A stretch of DNA of 8,361 nucleotides from Nanoarchaeales archaeon (GTDB lineage: Archaea > Nanobdellota > Nanobdellia > Woesearchaeales > UBA583). The position numbers were made by a program, and so were the translations under genes. The DNA lies in the NCBI GenBank assembly GCA_013215525.1, contig JABSQY010000076.1, positions 1-8,361 of the forward strand, read 5' to 3'. The notes under the pieces were generated by a model. It saw only the letters and a program-made list of their open reading frames with translations. It did no database searches and was not told where the DNA came from. Shown here piece by piece: positions 1 through 5,349 of the stretch (position 1 is its first letter; each line of letters begins with the position of its first letter).

Positions 1-4
1 TCCC

Positions 5-129
5 ATATTTATTATATTACGTTGAGCAAATACTGCTCTTATTTATTGGATTATTTGTTTTGGTCAGAGCCTCTTCTTATTTATTACATTATTTTGGATA
101 TAGTCTTCCTTTATTTATTACATTATTTT
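5..129. repeat. Imperfect direct repeats, about four copies
   Basis: A 19-bp unit, ttatttattacattatttt, occurs twice identically at 77-95 and 111-129, 34 bp apart. Diverged copies lie at 39-57 (ttatttattggattatttg) and about 5-23. The spacings are 34, 38 and 34 bp. Because 34 and 38 are not multiples of three, the copies fall in different reading frames, which argues that this stretch is not coding although one frame happens to be open. The intervening 15-19 bp segments differ from each other. The low sequence complexity leaves a chance origin possible for the weaker copies; the identical pair is firm. Confidence 0.5.
24..57 (+). terminator. Short hairpin followed by T-rich tract
   Basis: GAGCA at 24-28 pairs perfectly with TGCTC at 34-38 across a five-base loop, and a T-rich stretch follows immediately. 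This could end a transcript entering from the left edge on the plus strand. The stem is only 5 bp and archaea do not need hairpins for termination, so this is a weak call. Confidence 0.25.
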
Positions 130-134
130 ATAAA
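127..134 (+). promoter_or_regulatory. Archaeal TATA box for the interrupted gene at 156
   Basis: TTTATAAA is centred 25.5 nt upstream of the ATG at 156. The same box at the same distance precedes the ATG of the Fic gene and of the putative lipoprotein gene. This predicts a transcript starting at or next to the ATG (leaderless) and is the main reason for choosing 156 as the start rather than a TTG at 60. Confidence 0.65.
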
Positions 135-155
135 GCTATAAATTCTAATGTTTAT

Positions 156-1289
156 ATGAATGTTTTAAAATATTTAGATTTTAGAAATGGATATAATTAC
201 TTAGGTGACTCTCAAATTATATTTAGGCCAATATCTGAATATTTGATTATACATAATTACATAGTTAAGAAATTTTCTAAAGAAAAAGTTTCACAAATTT
301 TTAGACAGGCTGCACTTGAAGATTGTTGTATTTGTTTTAATAAAATTACTAAAATTGTTGATATTAAAAAAACAAAAGATTGTGATGTTATGAAAATATT
401 TTTAAAAAAAATTTCATTATTTGGTTTTGGAAGAGTTAAATTAAAATATATTTTTTCCGATAAAATTATTTTTTATTTAAAGAAAAGTTTTGCATCAAAA
501 AGTTATAGATGTAGTTATGGTGAACTCCCATAAGTTTTAGTTGAAGATATTATTGGAGCATATATTGAAAATTATTTATGTTTTTATTATCGGAAAAAAG
601 TTACTGTAGAAACTGTTATGAAAAGAGATGAGGTGTCGTTTGTTGCAAAAATTAGTGATTGTGATTTTAGTTTTAAACCTAAATATTCATATCCTGAAAA
701 AGAAAGTAATGAAGATGTTAAACCTTATTTGAAATCAATTATTTATAGAAATTTAATTAGAAAAGATGATGGAGTTCTTACAATGGCAGGCATTGAGGCA
801 TATATTTGTCCATATTTATATATGTTAAAATTAGTTGAATTAATTCACTCTAAAAATATTAGTAAAGTTGATAAGTTTGCAGAAGATGTTGGAAATGTTG
901 TTGGTAAGATAGAGTATTCGTGGCTTAGACCAATTGGAAAATTTGATAAAAATGAATTTTTAAAAAATATTAGTGAATTATATCAAGTAAATGGGTATGG
1001 TAATCTTATATTTGATAAAGATTTAAATGGATTTAAAATAATTAATAATTTAGATTGGTATAAAAAATATTTTGATGAAACTGTCATTTGTGCTATTAAG
1101 TTAGAAAGATTTAATATTGTTAAAAAATTTTTAGAGTATACTTTTGAAAAAGATTCAGAAATGAAAATAACTAATAATTATGCAAAATTATCATATAACT
1201 CTCAAATGCCGAAACTTTCAGAAGTACAAAAAAATATGTTTAATAAAGCTATATCTAATACTAAATTAGATAGAAAACATAAAAAATAA
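156..1289 (+). pseudogene. Single-frame gene broken by an in-frame TAA at 531-533; weakly RNase III-like
   Basis: From ATG 156 the frame is open for 125 codons, meets TAA at 531-533, and continues open in the same frame through 534-617 and the ATG at 618 to the stop at 1287-1289. No TATA box or Shine-Dalgarno sequence sits at a useful distance from 618, so the second half is unlikely to be an independent gene. Residues 16-19 read LGDS, followed by SEYL at 27-30, as in the first RNase III signature. Right after the stop comes VLVEDIIGAY; with lysine in place of the stop (one base, AAA for TAA) this resembles the second signature, PKVLADVVEAIIGAY, minus about three residues including the second metal-binding Asp. 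The expected Glu before LGD is Asn14. Residues after about 160 match nothing I recognise. If it is RNase III-derived, it lacks key acidic residues. Alternatives are an unrelated protein, a stop readthrough, or a sequencing error. The frame is also open from 156 back to the window edge. Confidence 0.5.
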
Positions 1290-1295
1290 ATTAGA

Positions 1296-1324
1296 TTTAT
1301 TAATTTTAAACTTAAATTAATAAA
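1296..1324. terminator. Palindromic stem between convergent genes
   Basis: An 11-bp perfect stem, 1296-1306 with 1314-1324, encloses a 7-nt loop in the 22-bp gap between the plus-strand frame ending at 1289 and the minus-strand kinase gene, and overlaps the kinase stop codon. T-rich tracts follow on both strands, so it could serve both transcripts. The stem is purely A/T, so chance pairing cannot be excluded. Confidence 0.4.
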
Positions 1325-1803
1325 ATCTTTATTTTATCAATTGTATCTTGTATTGTTTCATTATTTTCAACTAAAAAAACTTGTTTTCCTTCTTTATACC
1401 CTTCTTCTAAACTTTCATAAAAACATAAATTAAAACTTTCAACTTCTAAGTTATCTTTTATTTTTTGTTCGTTATATTTTCTATCTTTGTATATTTGTTT
1501 TAATTGTTTTAAATCTTTTCCAATAATTATTAATCTACTTATTAATTCTGGGTTTATAAAATGCGCAAAGTGTCCCTCTAGGATAGCATTGTCACCAAAT
1601 TCTTTATTTTTTAATTTAAGTTCTAAATCATCTAATAATTTATCTAAATCAAAATCAAAAGTTTGTAATTTTTGTACATCTTCAATTTTGTATTCTTTTG
1701 CCAATTCATTTAGATTAATTAATTTGTAATCTAATTTTTCAGATAGAGTTTTTGCAATTGTTGTTTTTCCACTTCCAACACTTCCACTAATTGCTATAAT
1801 CAT
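1312..1803 (-). CDS. AK6/Fap7-like nucleotide kinase
   Basis: This 163-residue P-loop NMP kinase resembles the archaeal and eukaryotic AK6 (Fap7, hCINAP) family, which has adenylate kinase and ATPase activity and, in yeast and archaeal homologues, binds the small-subunit protein uS11 during ribosome assembly. Walker A is GSVGSGKT at 7-14. The family segment normally reading DGHxxH appears as LEGHFAH at 75-81, with Glu76 where Asp is usual. The short lid-like region has R108-K-Y followed by KIKDNLEVE at about 114-122, as in the family. Length and compactness also fit. It is the last gene of the Fic-phosphatase-kinase operon, starting 2 bp after the phosphatase stop and preceded by a strong Shine-Dalgarno sequence. 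The family call is secure; whether it acts in ribosome biogenesis here or mainly recycles AMP is inference. Confidence 0.85.
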   Translation of the reverse strand: MIIAISGSVGSGKTTIAKTLSEKLDYKLINLNELAKEYKIEDVQKLQTFDFDLDKLLDDLELKLKNKEFGDNAILEGHFAHFINPELISRLIIIGKDLKQLKQIYKDRKYNEQKIKDNLEVESFNLCFYESLEEGYKEGKQVFLVENNETIQDTIDKIKILLI

Positions 1804-1805
1804 TC

Positions 1806-2438
1806 TTATTCAACCTCCTTATGTTCATTATTTAATTTGTTTGATTCAGTTATATGTTTATTACAATTATCAATTATGTATTCTGCTTTATCTTTTGTAT
1901 AATCTATATGATAAAATGCACAATTATGAGATTTTTTGATTTTGTTTGATTTGTTTAATTTTATATCAAATATATTTTTTAACAACATTTTTGTAACTCC
2001 ACTATGTGATACTATTAAAATATTATCTTTTGAATCTTTATGTTTTTTAATTAAATCATCTATAAATTCAGAAACTCTTTTATCAAATTCAATCATTGAT
2101 TCTCCACCAGGAGTTCTTCTTTCTAAATTTGTTCCTTGTAATGTTGAAAAATCCATCTCTGATTTTTTTTTACCAGTCCATTTTCCTCTGTGTATGTTCA
2201 TTAATCTATCATCTAAGATTAAATTTTTATTTTGATAATAGTTAATTTGGTTCGCAGTTTTTTTAGCTCTTTTTAACGGTGATGAATATATATAATCAAA
2301 TTTGAAATTTTTAAGTCTTTTTGCAATTAATTTTGCTTGCTCTTTACCTAATATAGTTAGTTGCGTGTCGGATTGTCCTTGGATTAATGCATCTCTGTTT
2401 GATGTGGATTCTCCGTGTCTTACTAAATATATGTTCAT
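1806..2438 (-). CDS. Histidine phosphatase superfamily protein (phosphoglycerate mutase-like)
   Basis: This 210-residue protein starts with LVRHGES, placing the phospho-accepting His at residue 8 within RHG (7-9), with Arg57 in YIYSSPLKRAKKTA and the second catalytic His145 in LIVSHSGV. PGGES at about 110-114 is typical of the PhoE/GpmB/CobC-like branch. These residues build the phosphate pocket of branch-1 histidine phosphatases, which hydrolyse or transfer phosphate through a phospho-His intermediate. The segment usually reading LREIDFGDWEG is LMNIHRGKWTG, so the usual Glu proton donor is replaced by Asn81. Substrate cannot be predicted. The start is set by a 4-bp ATGA overlap with the Fic stop and a GGAG at the right distance. 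The last 20 residues are charged and look like a tail beyond the domain. Confidence 0.88.
   Translation of the reverse strand: MNIYLVRHGESTSNRDALIQGQSDTQLTILGKEQAKLIAKRLKNFKFDYIYSSPLKRAKKTANQINYYQNKNLILDDRLMNIHRGKWTGKKKSEMDFSTLQGTNLERRTPGGESMIEFDKRVSEFIDDLIKKHKDSKDNILIVSHSGVTKMLLKNIFDIKLNKSNKIKKSHNCAFYHIDYTKDKAEYIIDNCNKHITESNKLNNEHKEVE
1813..1820 (-). promoter_or_regulatory. Strong Shine-Dalgarno for the AK6-like kinase
   Basis: AAGGAGGT on the minus strand lies 9 nt upstream of the kinase ATG. It is formed by the Lys-Glu-Val codons at the end of the phosphatase gene, so the two genes are translationally coupled. It contrasts with the first gene of the operon, which has no Shine-Dalgarno sequence. 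Confidence 0.85.
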
Positions 2439-3496
2439 TGTGTTAGTTCTCCGTGTTGCGTTTGTGTTTGGTTATTATTTTGATTGTTTTGTGATTGGTT
2501 TTGATTATTTTGTTTAAAATATGATTCTAGTTTGTCATCTGGCAAGTTACCAAATAAGTCTGATACATATTTTTCTAACTCGTTATATATAAAATTTGTT
2601 AAATTTTCTACTTTTCCTGAGTCTAATGCTGATATATATTTTTCTCTATTTTTTACTGATATGTCAATCATTGGAAAGCCACTTCTATCAAGTATAAAGT
2701 TCATCAATAATCTTGCCATTCGCCCGTTACCATCTGAGAATGGATGAATTACTACAAAACGTAAATGAAATTCAGCTGCTAATTCAATTGGATGAATTTT
2801 ATATTTATGTTTTTTATAAAAAGATAATAAATCTCGCATCTCATATGGGATTTGTAATGGTGGTACTGGAATAAAATCTGCGCCTTCAATAAAACGCATA
2901 TCACATCTATATCCACCTTCAACAAATTCGTCATCAAATTCTTTAAATTCTATCGTTCCATTCATTAATTCTTCATGTAATCTTTTTATAAAATCTTGAT
3001 TTAAATCTTCAATTTCATAAATCATATATTCAATTGCTTTTTGATGATTACGTACTTCAAGTAGTTCCAGAAGCATTTTCCCGTCTATTGATTGTTTTTT
3101 ATTTATTATTAAATCAACTTCTGCGCGAGATAATGTATTTCCTTCAATTGAACATGAATGATAAGTGTATCCTGTTTTAAATCTTTTAATTAGTTGGTCT
3201 TTTCCAACTTTACTTAATAAGTTTAGTTTGTTAAAGAATTTAGTTTTTAATGTTTCAGCGTTTTCTAATAGATTTGTGTGTACTTTGTGTGGCGTATATT
3301 TTAGATTTGCACGAATTAGTTTTTGAATTTTTTTTTCTGTAAATTCTATTTCTAATTCTAAAAGTTGTTCTTTAGTTGGTTTATTTTTTCCTAAGTATTT
3401 TAAATTTTTTTGTGAAACACTATCTCCTCTTCTAAATGATTCGACATAGTAATAATATAAATCATTATTATTTTTTTTAGTTTTCACAAAAGCCAT
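2435..3496 (-). CDS. Fic/DOC-family AMP-transferase with self-inhibitory motif
   Basis: This 353-residue protein carries the complete Fic motif HPFSDGNGRMAR at 251-262: catalytic His251, acidic Asp255, and the Gly-Asn-Gly-Arg anion hole. The upstream flap includes GGYR at 194-197 and VPPLQIP at 211-217. Class II autoinhibition is indicated by SCSIEGN at 114-120, fitting [S/T]xxxE[G/N], whose Glu118 is expected to displace the ATP gamma-phosphate. Fic enzymes usually move AMP from ATP to a Ser/Thr/Tyr hydroxyl; some remove it. Residues 1-40 form a Lys/Tyr-rich strand-like segment ending in LKYLGK. Residues 329-353 are a tail made almost only of Asn and Gln. First gene of an operon, leaderless, with a TATA box 25.5 nt upstream of the ATG; its stop overlaps the phosphatase start. 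No antitoxin-sized gene adjoins it, consistent with inhibition in cis. Target unknown. Confidence 0.93.
   Translation of the reverse strand: MAFVKTKKNNNDLYYYYVESFRRGDSVSQKNLKYLGKNKPTKEQLLELEIEFTEKKIQKLIRANLKYTPHKVHTNLLENAETLKTKFFNKLNLLSKVGKDQLIKRFKTGYTYHSCSIEGNTLSRAEVDLIINKKQSIDGKMLLELLEVRNHQKAIEYMIYEIEDLNQDFIKRLHEELMNGTIEFKEFDDEFVEGGYRCDMRFIEGADFIPVPPLQIPYEMRDLLSFYKKHKYKIHPIELAAEFHLRFVVIHPFSDGNGRMARLLMNFILDRSGFPMIDISVKNREKYISALDSGKVENLTNFIYNELEKYVSDLFGNLPDDKLESYFKQNNQNQSQNNQNNNQTQTQHGELTQ
2449..2452 (-). promoter_or_regulatory. Shine-Dalgarno for the histidine phosphatase
   Basis: GGAG on the minus strand ends 10 nt before the phosphatase ATG at 2438, inside the last codons of the Fic gene. 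Together with the ATGA overlap it fixes the phosphatase start and indicates coupled translation. Confidence 0.65.
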
Positions 3497-3517
3497 AGTA
3501 GAAGAAGTCTTTTATTG

Positions 3518-3525
3518 TTTATAAA
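3518..3525 (-). promoter_or_regulatory. TATA box of the Fic operon
   Basis: TTTATAAA is centred 25.5 nt upstream of the Fic ATG at 3496, predicting a leaderless transcript for the three-gene operon. The A-rich CCCAAAA stretch immediately upstream is where TFB would contact DNA and is part of the repeated 15-mer described separately. Confidence 0.75.
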
Positions 3526-3571
3526 TTTTGGGCACTACATTTTTATTTTATCTTACTTTCGTAATCATCCA

Positions 3572-3584
3572 TATTGTTACAATA
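3572..3584. promoter_or_regulatory. 13-bp palindrome upstream of the Fic promoter
   Basis: TATTGT-T-ACAATA is a perfect 6+1+6 palindrome about 50 bp upstream of the Fic TATA box. The position suits an activator or repressor site. Short palindromes are common in AT-rich DNA, so this is only a candidate. Confidence 0.25.
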
Positions 3585-3590
3585 ATACTA

Positions 3591-3641
3591 AAATTAAGAC
3601 ACTAACTGATATAGCGATGCTATAATCAGGTGTCTGAATTT
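3591..3641. ncRNA. Long imperfect hairpin, 21 base pairs
   Basis: Four helical segments stack: 3591-3595 with 3637-3641, 3597-3602 with 3630-3635, 3606-3610 with 3625-3629, and 3611-3615 with 3619-3623, closed by the loop GAT. They are interrupted by one mismatch, a TAA bulge and a single-A bulge. Half of the pairs in the inner 16 are mixed G/C, so this is well beyond a trivial A/T palindrome. Either strand could form it. It lies upstream of the predicted Fic transcription start, so it would not be part of that mRNA. Function unknown; the RNA label is tentative. Confidence 0.4.
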
Positions 3642-3668
3642 CAGCATTCTTGAAAAAATCTGAATGAG

Positions 3669-3734
3669 AAATCTAAATTAAAGCGAATTTAGCTTCGCGT
3701 TGGTTTCTGTTTTATTATTTTAATTTTTAGATTT
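3669..3734. ncRNA. Two-tier stem enclosing a GC-rich hairpin
   Basis: An outer stem pairs 3669-3677 with 3726-3734 (9 bp) and 3678-3682 with 3719-3723 (5 bp, after a TT bulge). Inside it GCGAA at 3683-3687 pairs with TTCGC at 3694-3698 over a six-base loop. It sits 28 bp from the previous hairpin, so the two may belong to one folded RNA or one element. Tentative as an RNA gene. Confidence 0.35.
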
Positions 3735-3801
3735 ATTATATAACATTTAAAATAAATCACGCATTATTATTTACTATGTTTTGGGTACTACATGTGTATA
3801 T

Positions 3802-3829
3802 ATGTTTGAAGTTTCAGAAGTTCAAACAT
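3802..3829. repeat. Perfect 9-bp inverted repeat
   Basis: ATGTTTGAA at 3802-3810 pairs with TTCAAACAT at 3821-3829 across a 10-base loop, with TTTT immediately beyond on the plus strand. It could be a terminator-like stem or a protein-binding site. Confidence 0.45.
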
Positions 3830-3912
3830 TTTGAATTATTCGAACGAAGTGAGTTCTTCTCTTTTTTATTTATAAATGCTTTAGCTAGATATAAACATCA
3901 AGTATTTGGATT

Positions 3913-3958
3913 ATTTAAAAAAATGTGAAGAACGTTAGTGATGATTATTTTTTTAAAT
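3913..3958. repeat. Perfect 12-bp inverted repeat with 22-base loop
   Basis: ATTTAAAAAAAT at 3913-3924 is the exact reverse complement of 3947-3958. The loop holds the only G/C-containing sequence of the segment. The seven-base A and T runs would each act as a T-tract terminator on one strand, so this may terminate transcription in either direction. Confidence 0.45.
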
Positions 3959-3968
3959 TCTATATTTT

Positions 3969-3991
3969 AATTTCTTGTAATCAAAGAAATT
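3969..3991. repeat. Perfect 8-bp inverted repeat
   Basis: AATTTCTT at 3969-3976 pairs with AAGAAATT at 3984-3991 around a seven-base loop. It lies just 10 bp from the neighbouring inverted repeats on both sides, continuing the chain of stems downstream of the MBL gene. Confidence 0.4.
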
Positions 3992-4000
3992 TATATTTAT

Positions 4001-4061
4001 ATTCTAAAATGATTAATTTATTTTAGCGTAGCGTTAAAAAATAGATTAATTAGTTTTGAAT
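4001..4061 (-). terminator. Very long imperfect hairpin just downstream of the MBL gene
   Basis: Positions 4001-4028 fold against 4032-4061: 26 pairs including three G-T wobbles, two mismatches and a two-A bulge, closed by loop TAG with a GC-containing tip (AGCG/CGTT). It begins 16 nt after the MBL stop on the minus strand, so the simplest role is a 3'-end hairpin protecting or ending that transcript. The length is far beyond a normal terminator stem, so it may also be part of the structured array to its left. Confidence 0.45.
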
Positions 4062-4077
4062 TCTATTTTATTGTTTA

Positions 4078-4842
4078 TTAAAACCAATCACTTGATTCAT
4101 TTTGAAATCCTACGTGTAAATTTGGATAAATATTCATTTCTTCTAATGCTTGTTTTACTTGAATGTATGTGTTTGTATATGTGTTTGTGTTTTGTGAAAT
4201 GTGAGATAAAATGATAGTTTGATTATTATTTGCAAATTCTTTTATTGCTTTAATCGATTGTGCTAAACTTAAGTGTCCTACATTTGAAGTTAATCTATTA
4301 ATATATGTGTAATGAAATCTATCTTTATTTTTTGCAATTATTTCATCATCATAGTTTGCTTCAAAATAAATTATGTCTAATGTTTTTAAAATATGTTTAG
4401 ATTCATTGTCTACGTGTCCTAAATCAGTAAATATTCCTAACTTCTTGTGATTATCGTTAAAGATAAAAGAAATTGCTTCACGGCTATCATGTGCTCGATT
4501 TAAAACTAAAATATTTAAATCATCAAAGTTTAATGTGTCGTGGTGTTTTACAATGTTTATTTGTTCTGTTTTATCTATTTTTAAGAAATCAAATGTTCCT
4601 TGCGAAATATATACTGGGATTTTTGTTTGCTTTAGAATTTGGTCTAATCCTGAGATGTGGTCGCTGTGTTCGTGCGTAATTAGAATTGCTGTAAGTTCAT
4701 TTATATCTATATTTTTTTCTTCAAGAATTTCTTTAGTTTTTGTATAAGATAGTCCACAATCAACTAAAACTTTTGTTTTATTTTGTGATTCAATGTAGAA
4801 TGAGTTTCCAGCAGAACCTGTTGAGAGTAAAAATGTTTTCAT
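4078..4842 (-). CDS. MBL-fold metallohydrolase, YycJ/WalJ-like
   Basis: This 254-residue metallo-beta-lactamase-fold protein has THEHSDH at 56-62, giving the metal ligands His57, His59, Asp61 and His62, with His118 (NRAHDS), Asp140 (GIFTDLGH) and His214 (ILSHISQNTN) completing a two-metal site. The opening STGSAGNSFYIE at 7-18 and SNVGHLSLAQ at 187-195 are typical of the YycJ/WalJ group, whose characterised Bacillus members act as DNA exonucleases; length also matches that group. Cytoplasmic, no signal peptide. It has its own TATA box 26.5 nt upstream of the ATG and no Shine-Dalgarno sequence, so it is probably monocistronic and leaderless. The family call is secure; nuclease function is by analogy, and general phosphodiesterase activity is the alternative. 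Confidence 0.88.
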   Translation of the reverse strand: MKTFLLSTGSAGNSFYIESQNKTKVLVDCGLSYTKTKEILEEKNIDINELTAILITHEHSDHISGLDQILKQTKIPVYISQGTFDFLKIDKTEQINIVKHHDTLNFDDLNILVLNRAHDSREAISFIFNDNHKKLGIFTDLGHVDNESKHILKTLDIIYFEANYDDEIIAKNKDRFHYTYINRLTSNVGHLSLAQSIKAIKEFANNNQTIILSHISQNTNTYTNTYIQVKQALEEMNIYPNLHVGFQNESSDWF

Positions 4843-4864
4843 AGTATAAAAGTAAAATTATAGT

Positions 4865-4872
4865 TATTTAAA
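4865..4872 (-). promoter_or_regulatory. TATA box of the MBL gene
   Basis: TTTAAATA on the minus strand is centred 26.5 nt upstream of the MBL ATG at 4842, matching the spacing of the other promoters in the window and predicting a leaderless mRNA. Confidence 0.7.
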
Positions 4873-4899
4873 TGTTTAGTTTAAAATATAGAATTTTTG

Positions 4900-4917
4900 A
4901 AAAAAATAAAATTAAAA
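4900..4917 (-). terminator. T-tract downstream of the putative lipoprotein gene
   Basis: Immediately after the stop at 4918 the minus strand is almost all T and A, ending in an uninterrupted run of seven Ts (4906-4900). Such tracts are sufficient to terminate archaeal RNA polymerase, and the next gene has its own promoter. Confidence 0.5.
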
Positions 4918-5328
4918 TTATTTAATAGAAATAATTTTCCCAGTATTATCTAATTCAACTCTTCTATTAGCACTAAATTCTTTAATGCCTATTAAAAGTA
5001 AATTTTTATTTTCATTTTCTTGTAAATCTGCATTAATTTGAGCCATCGCAGTTTCAGCATCTTTTTTAGATAAAAATTCAACTCTACCAGTTTCTCCTGA
5101 AAAAAAATCACCATTTGAAAATTCTAAAACATAAATTTTAATCATTCTAAATCCTTCAATTTCCGATTTAGGATATTTCCCAGTCCTTATATTTTCAGAA
5201 ACAAAAGATTTTGTATCTTCACTTAAATGAGTGAAATCTGAATCTTTTTTATCTACACAACCAACTAAAGATAAAGATACAATAGCTGTAATAGTTGCTT
5301 TTTTTAATAATTTAATTATGTTAATCAT
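4918..5328 (-). CDS. Small putative lipoprotein, unknown function
   Basis: I do not recognise this family. The protein is 136 residues from the ATG at 5328; an upstream in-frame TTG at 5334 is rejected because the TATA box at 5350-5357 lies 25.5 nt from 5328. Residues 6-10 (KLLKK) are basic, 11-22 are hydrophobic, and LVGC at 21-24 fits a lipobox, so Cys24 would be the lipid-modified first residue after cleavage, with the rest outside the membrane. The mature part begins with a charged linker and contains a strand-rich stretch (about 58-85) and an amphipathic helix (about 87-104); no cysteine other than Cys24 is present. Lipoproteins are unusual for a DPANN-like archaeon; a plain N-terminal membrane anchor is the alternative. 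Monocistronic, with its own promoter and T-tract. Confidence 0.75.
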   Translation of the reverse strand: MINIIKLLKKATITAIVSLSLVGCVDKKDSDFTHLSEDTKSFVSENIRTGKYPKSEIEGFRMIKIYVLEFSNGDFFSGETGRVEFLSKKDAETAMAQINADLQENENKNLLLIGIKEFSANRRVELDNTGKIISIK

Positions 5329-5349
5329 AATCAATTATAAATTATTTAA

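Larger units (their letters stand above)
3526..3793. repeat. Imperfect 15-bp direct repeats 253 bp apart
   Basis: ttttgggcactacat at 3526-3540 and ttttgggtactacat at 3779-3793 differ at one base. The first abuts the TATA box of the Fic promoter. They could be regulator sites, or ends of a roughly 250-bp inserted or duplicated segment carrying the hairpins at 3591-3641 and 3669-3734. Confidence 0.5.
3497..4077. other. Hairpin-rich gene-free region between the Fic and MBL genes
   Basis: The 581 bp between the MBL stop and the Fic start contain no ORF longer than about a dozen codons that looks real. They contain at least six inverted repeats (3591-3641, 3669-3734, 3802-3829, 3913-3958, 3969-3991, 4001-4061), a 15-bp imperfect direct repeat (3526-3540 and 3779-3793), and TATA-like boxes at 3869-3876 (palindromic) and 3888-3895 (minus). 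G+C-rich triplets (GCG, CGAAG) sit at the tips of several stems in otherwise A/T DNA. No tRNA, 5S, SRP or RNase P RNA hallmark is visible. Candidates are one or more structured RNAs, a terminator cluster, or a palindromic miniature element. Confidence 0.6.

Noticed and set aside
5..129. CRISPR-like array at the left edge
   Set aside because: Copies are short, only two are identical, the spacing is irregular and the units lie directly in low-complexity A/T sequence; no cas gene is nearby.
60..533. CDS starting at TTG 60
   Set aside because: The stretch 60-155 consists of direct repeats that translate in different frames, and a TATA box at 127-134 would lie inside the gene; ATG 156 is better supported.
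531..533. TAA as a reassigned sense codon
   Set aside because: Other genes here (kinase, phosphatase, MBL, adk, surface protein) end in TAA at sensible lengths, and no other internal TAA is seen.
2435..3496. Fic-based toxin-antitoxin module
   Set aside because: The inhibitory SxxxEG motif is within the Fic protein itself and the neighbours are a phosphatase and a kinase, not a small antitoxin.
3541..3570. Mini-ORF of nine codons upstream of the Fic gene (minus strand)
   Set aside because: Too short to support, and it lies upstream of the predicted Fic transcript start.
3938..3944. C/D-box guide RNA (C-box-like GTGATGA on the plus strand)
   Set aside because: No CTGA D box at a suitable distance and the motif lies in the loop of a large inverted repeat.
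4918..5334. Lipoprotein start at TTG 5334
   Set aside because: ATG 5328 is two codons downstream and has the exact TATA spacing seen elsewhere.
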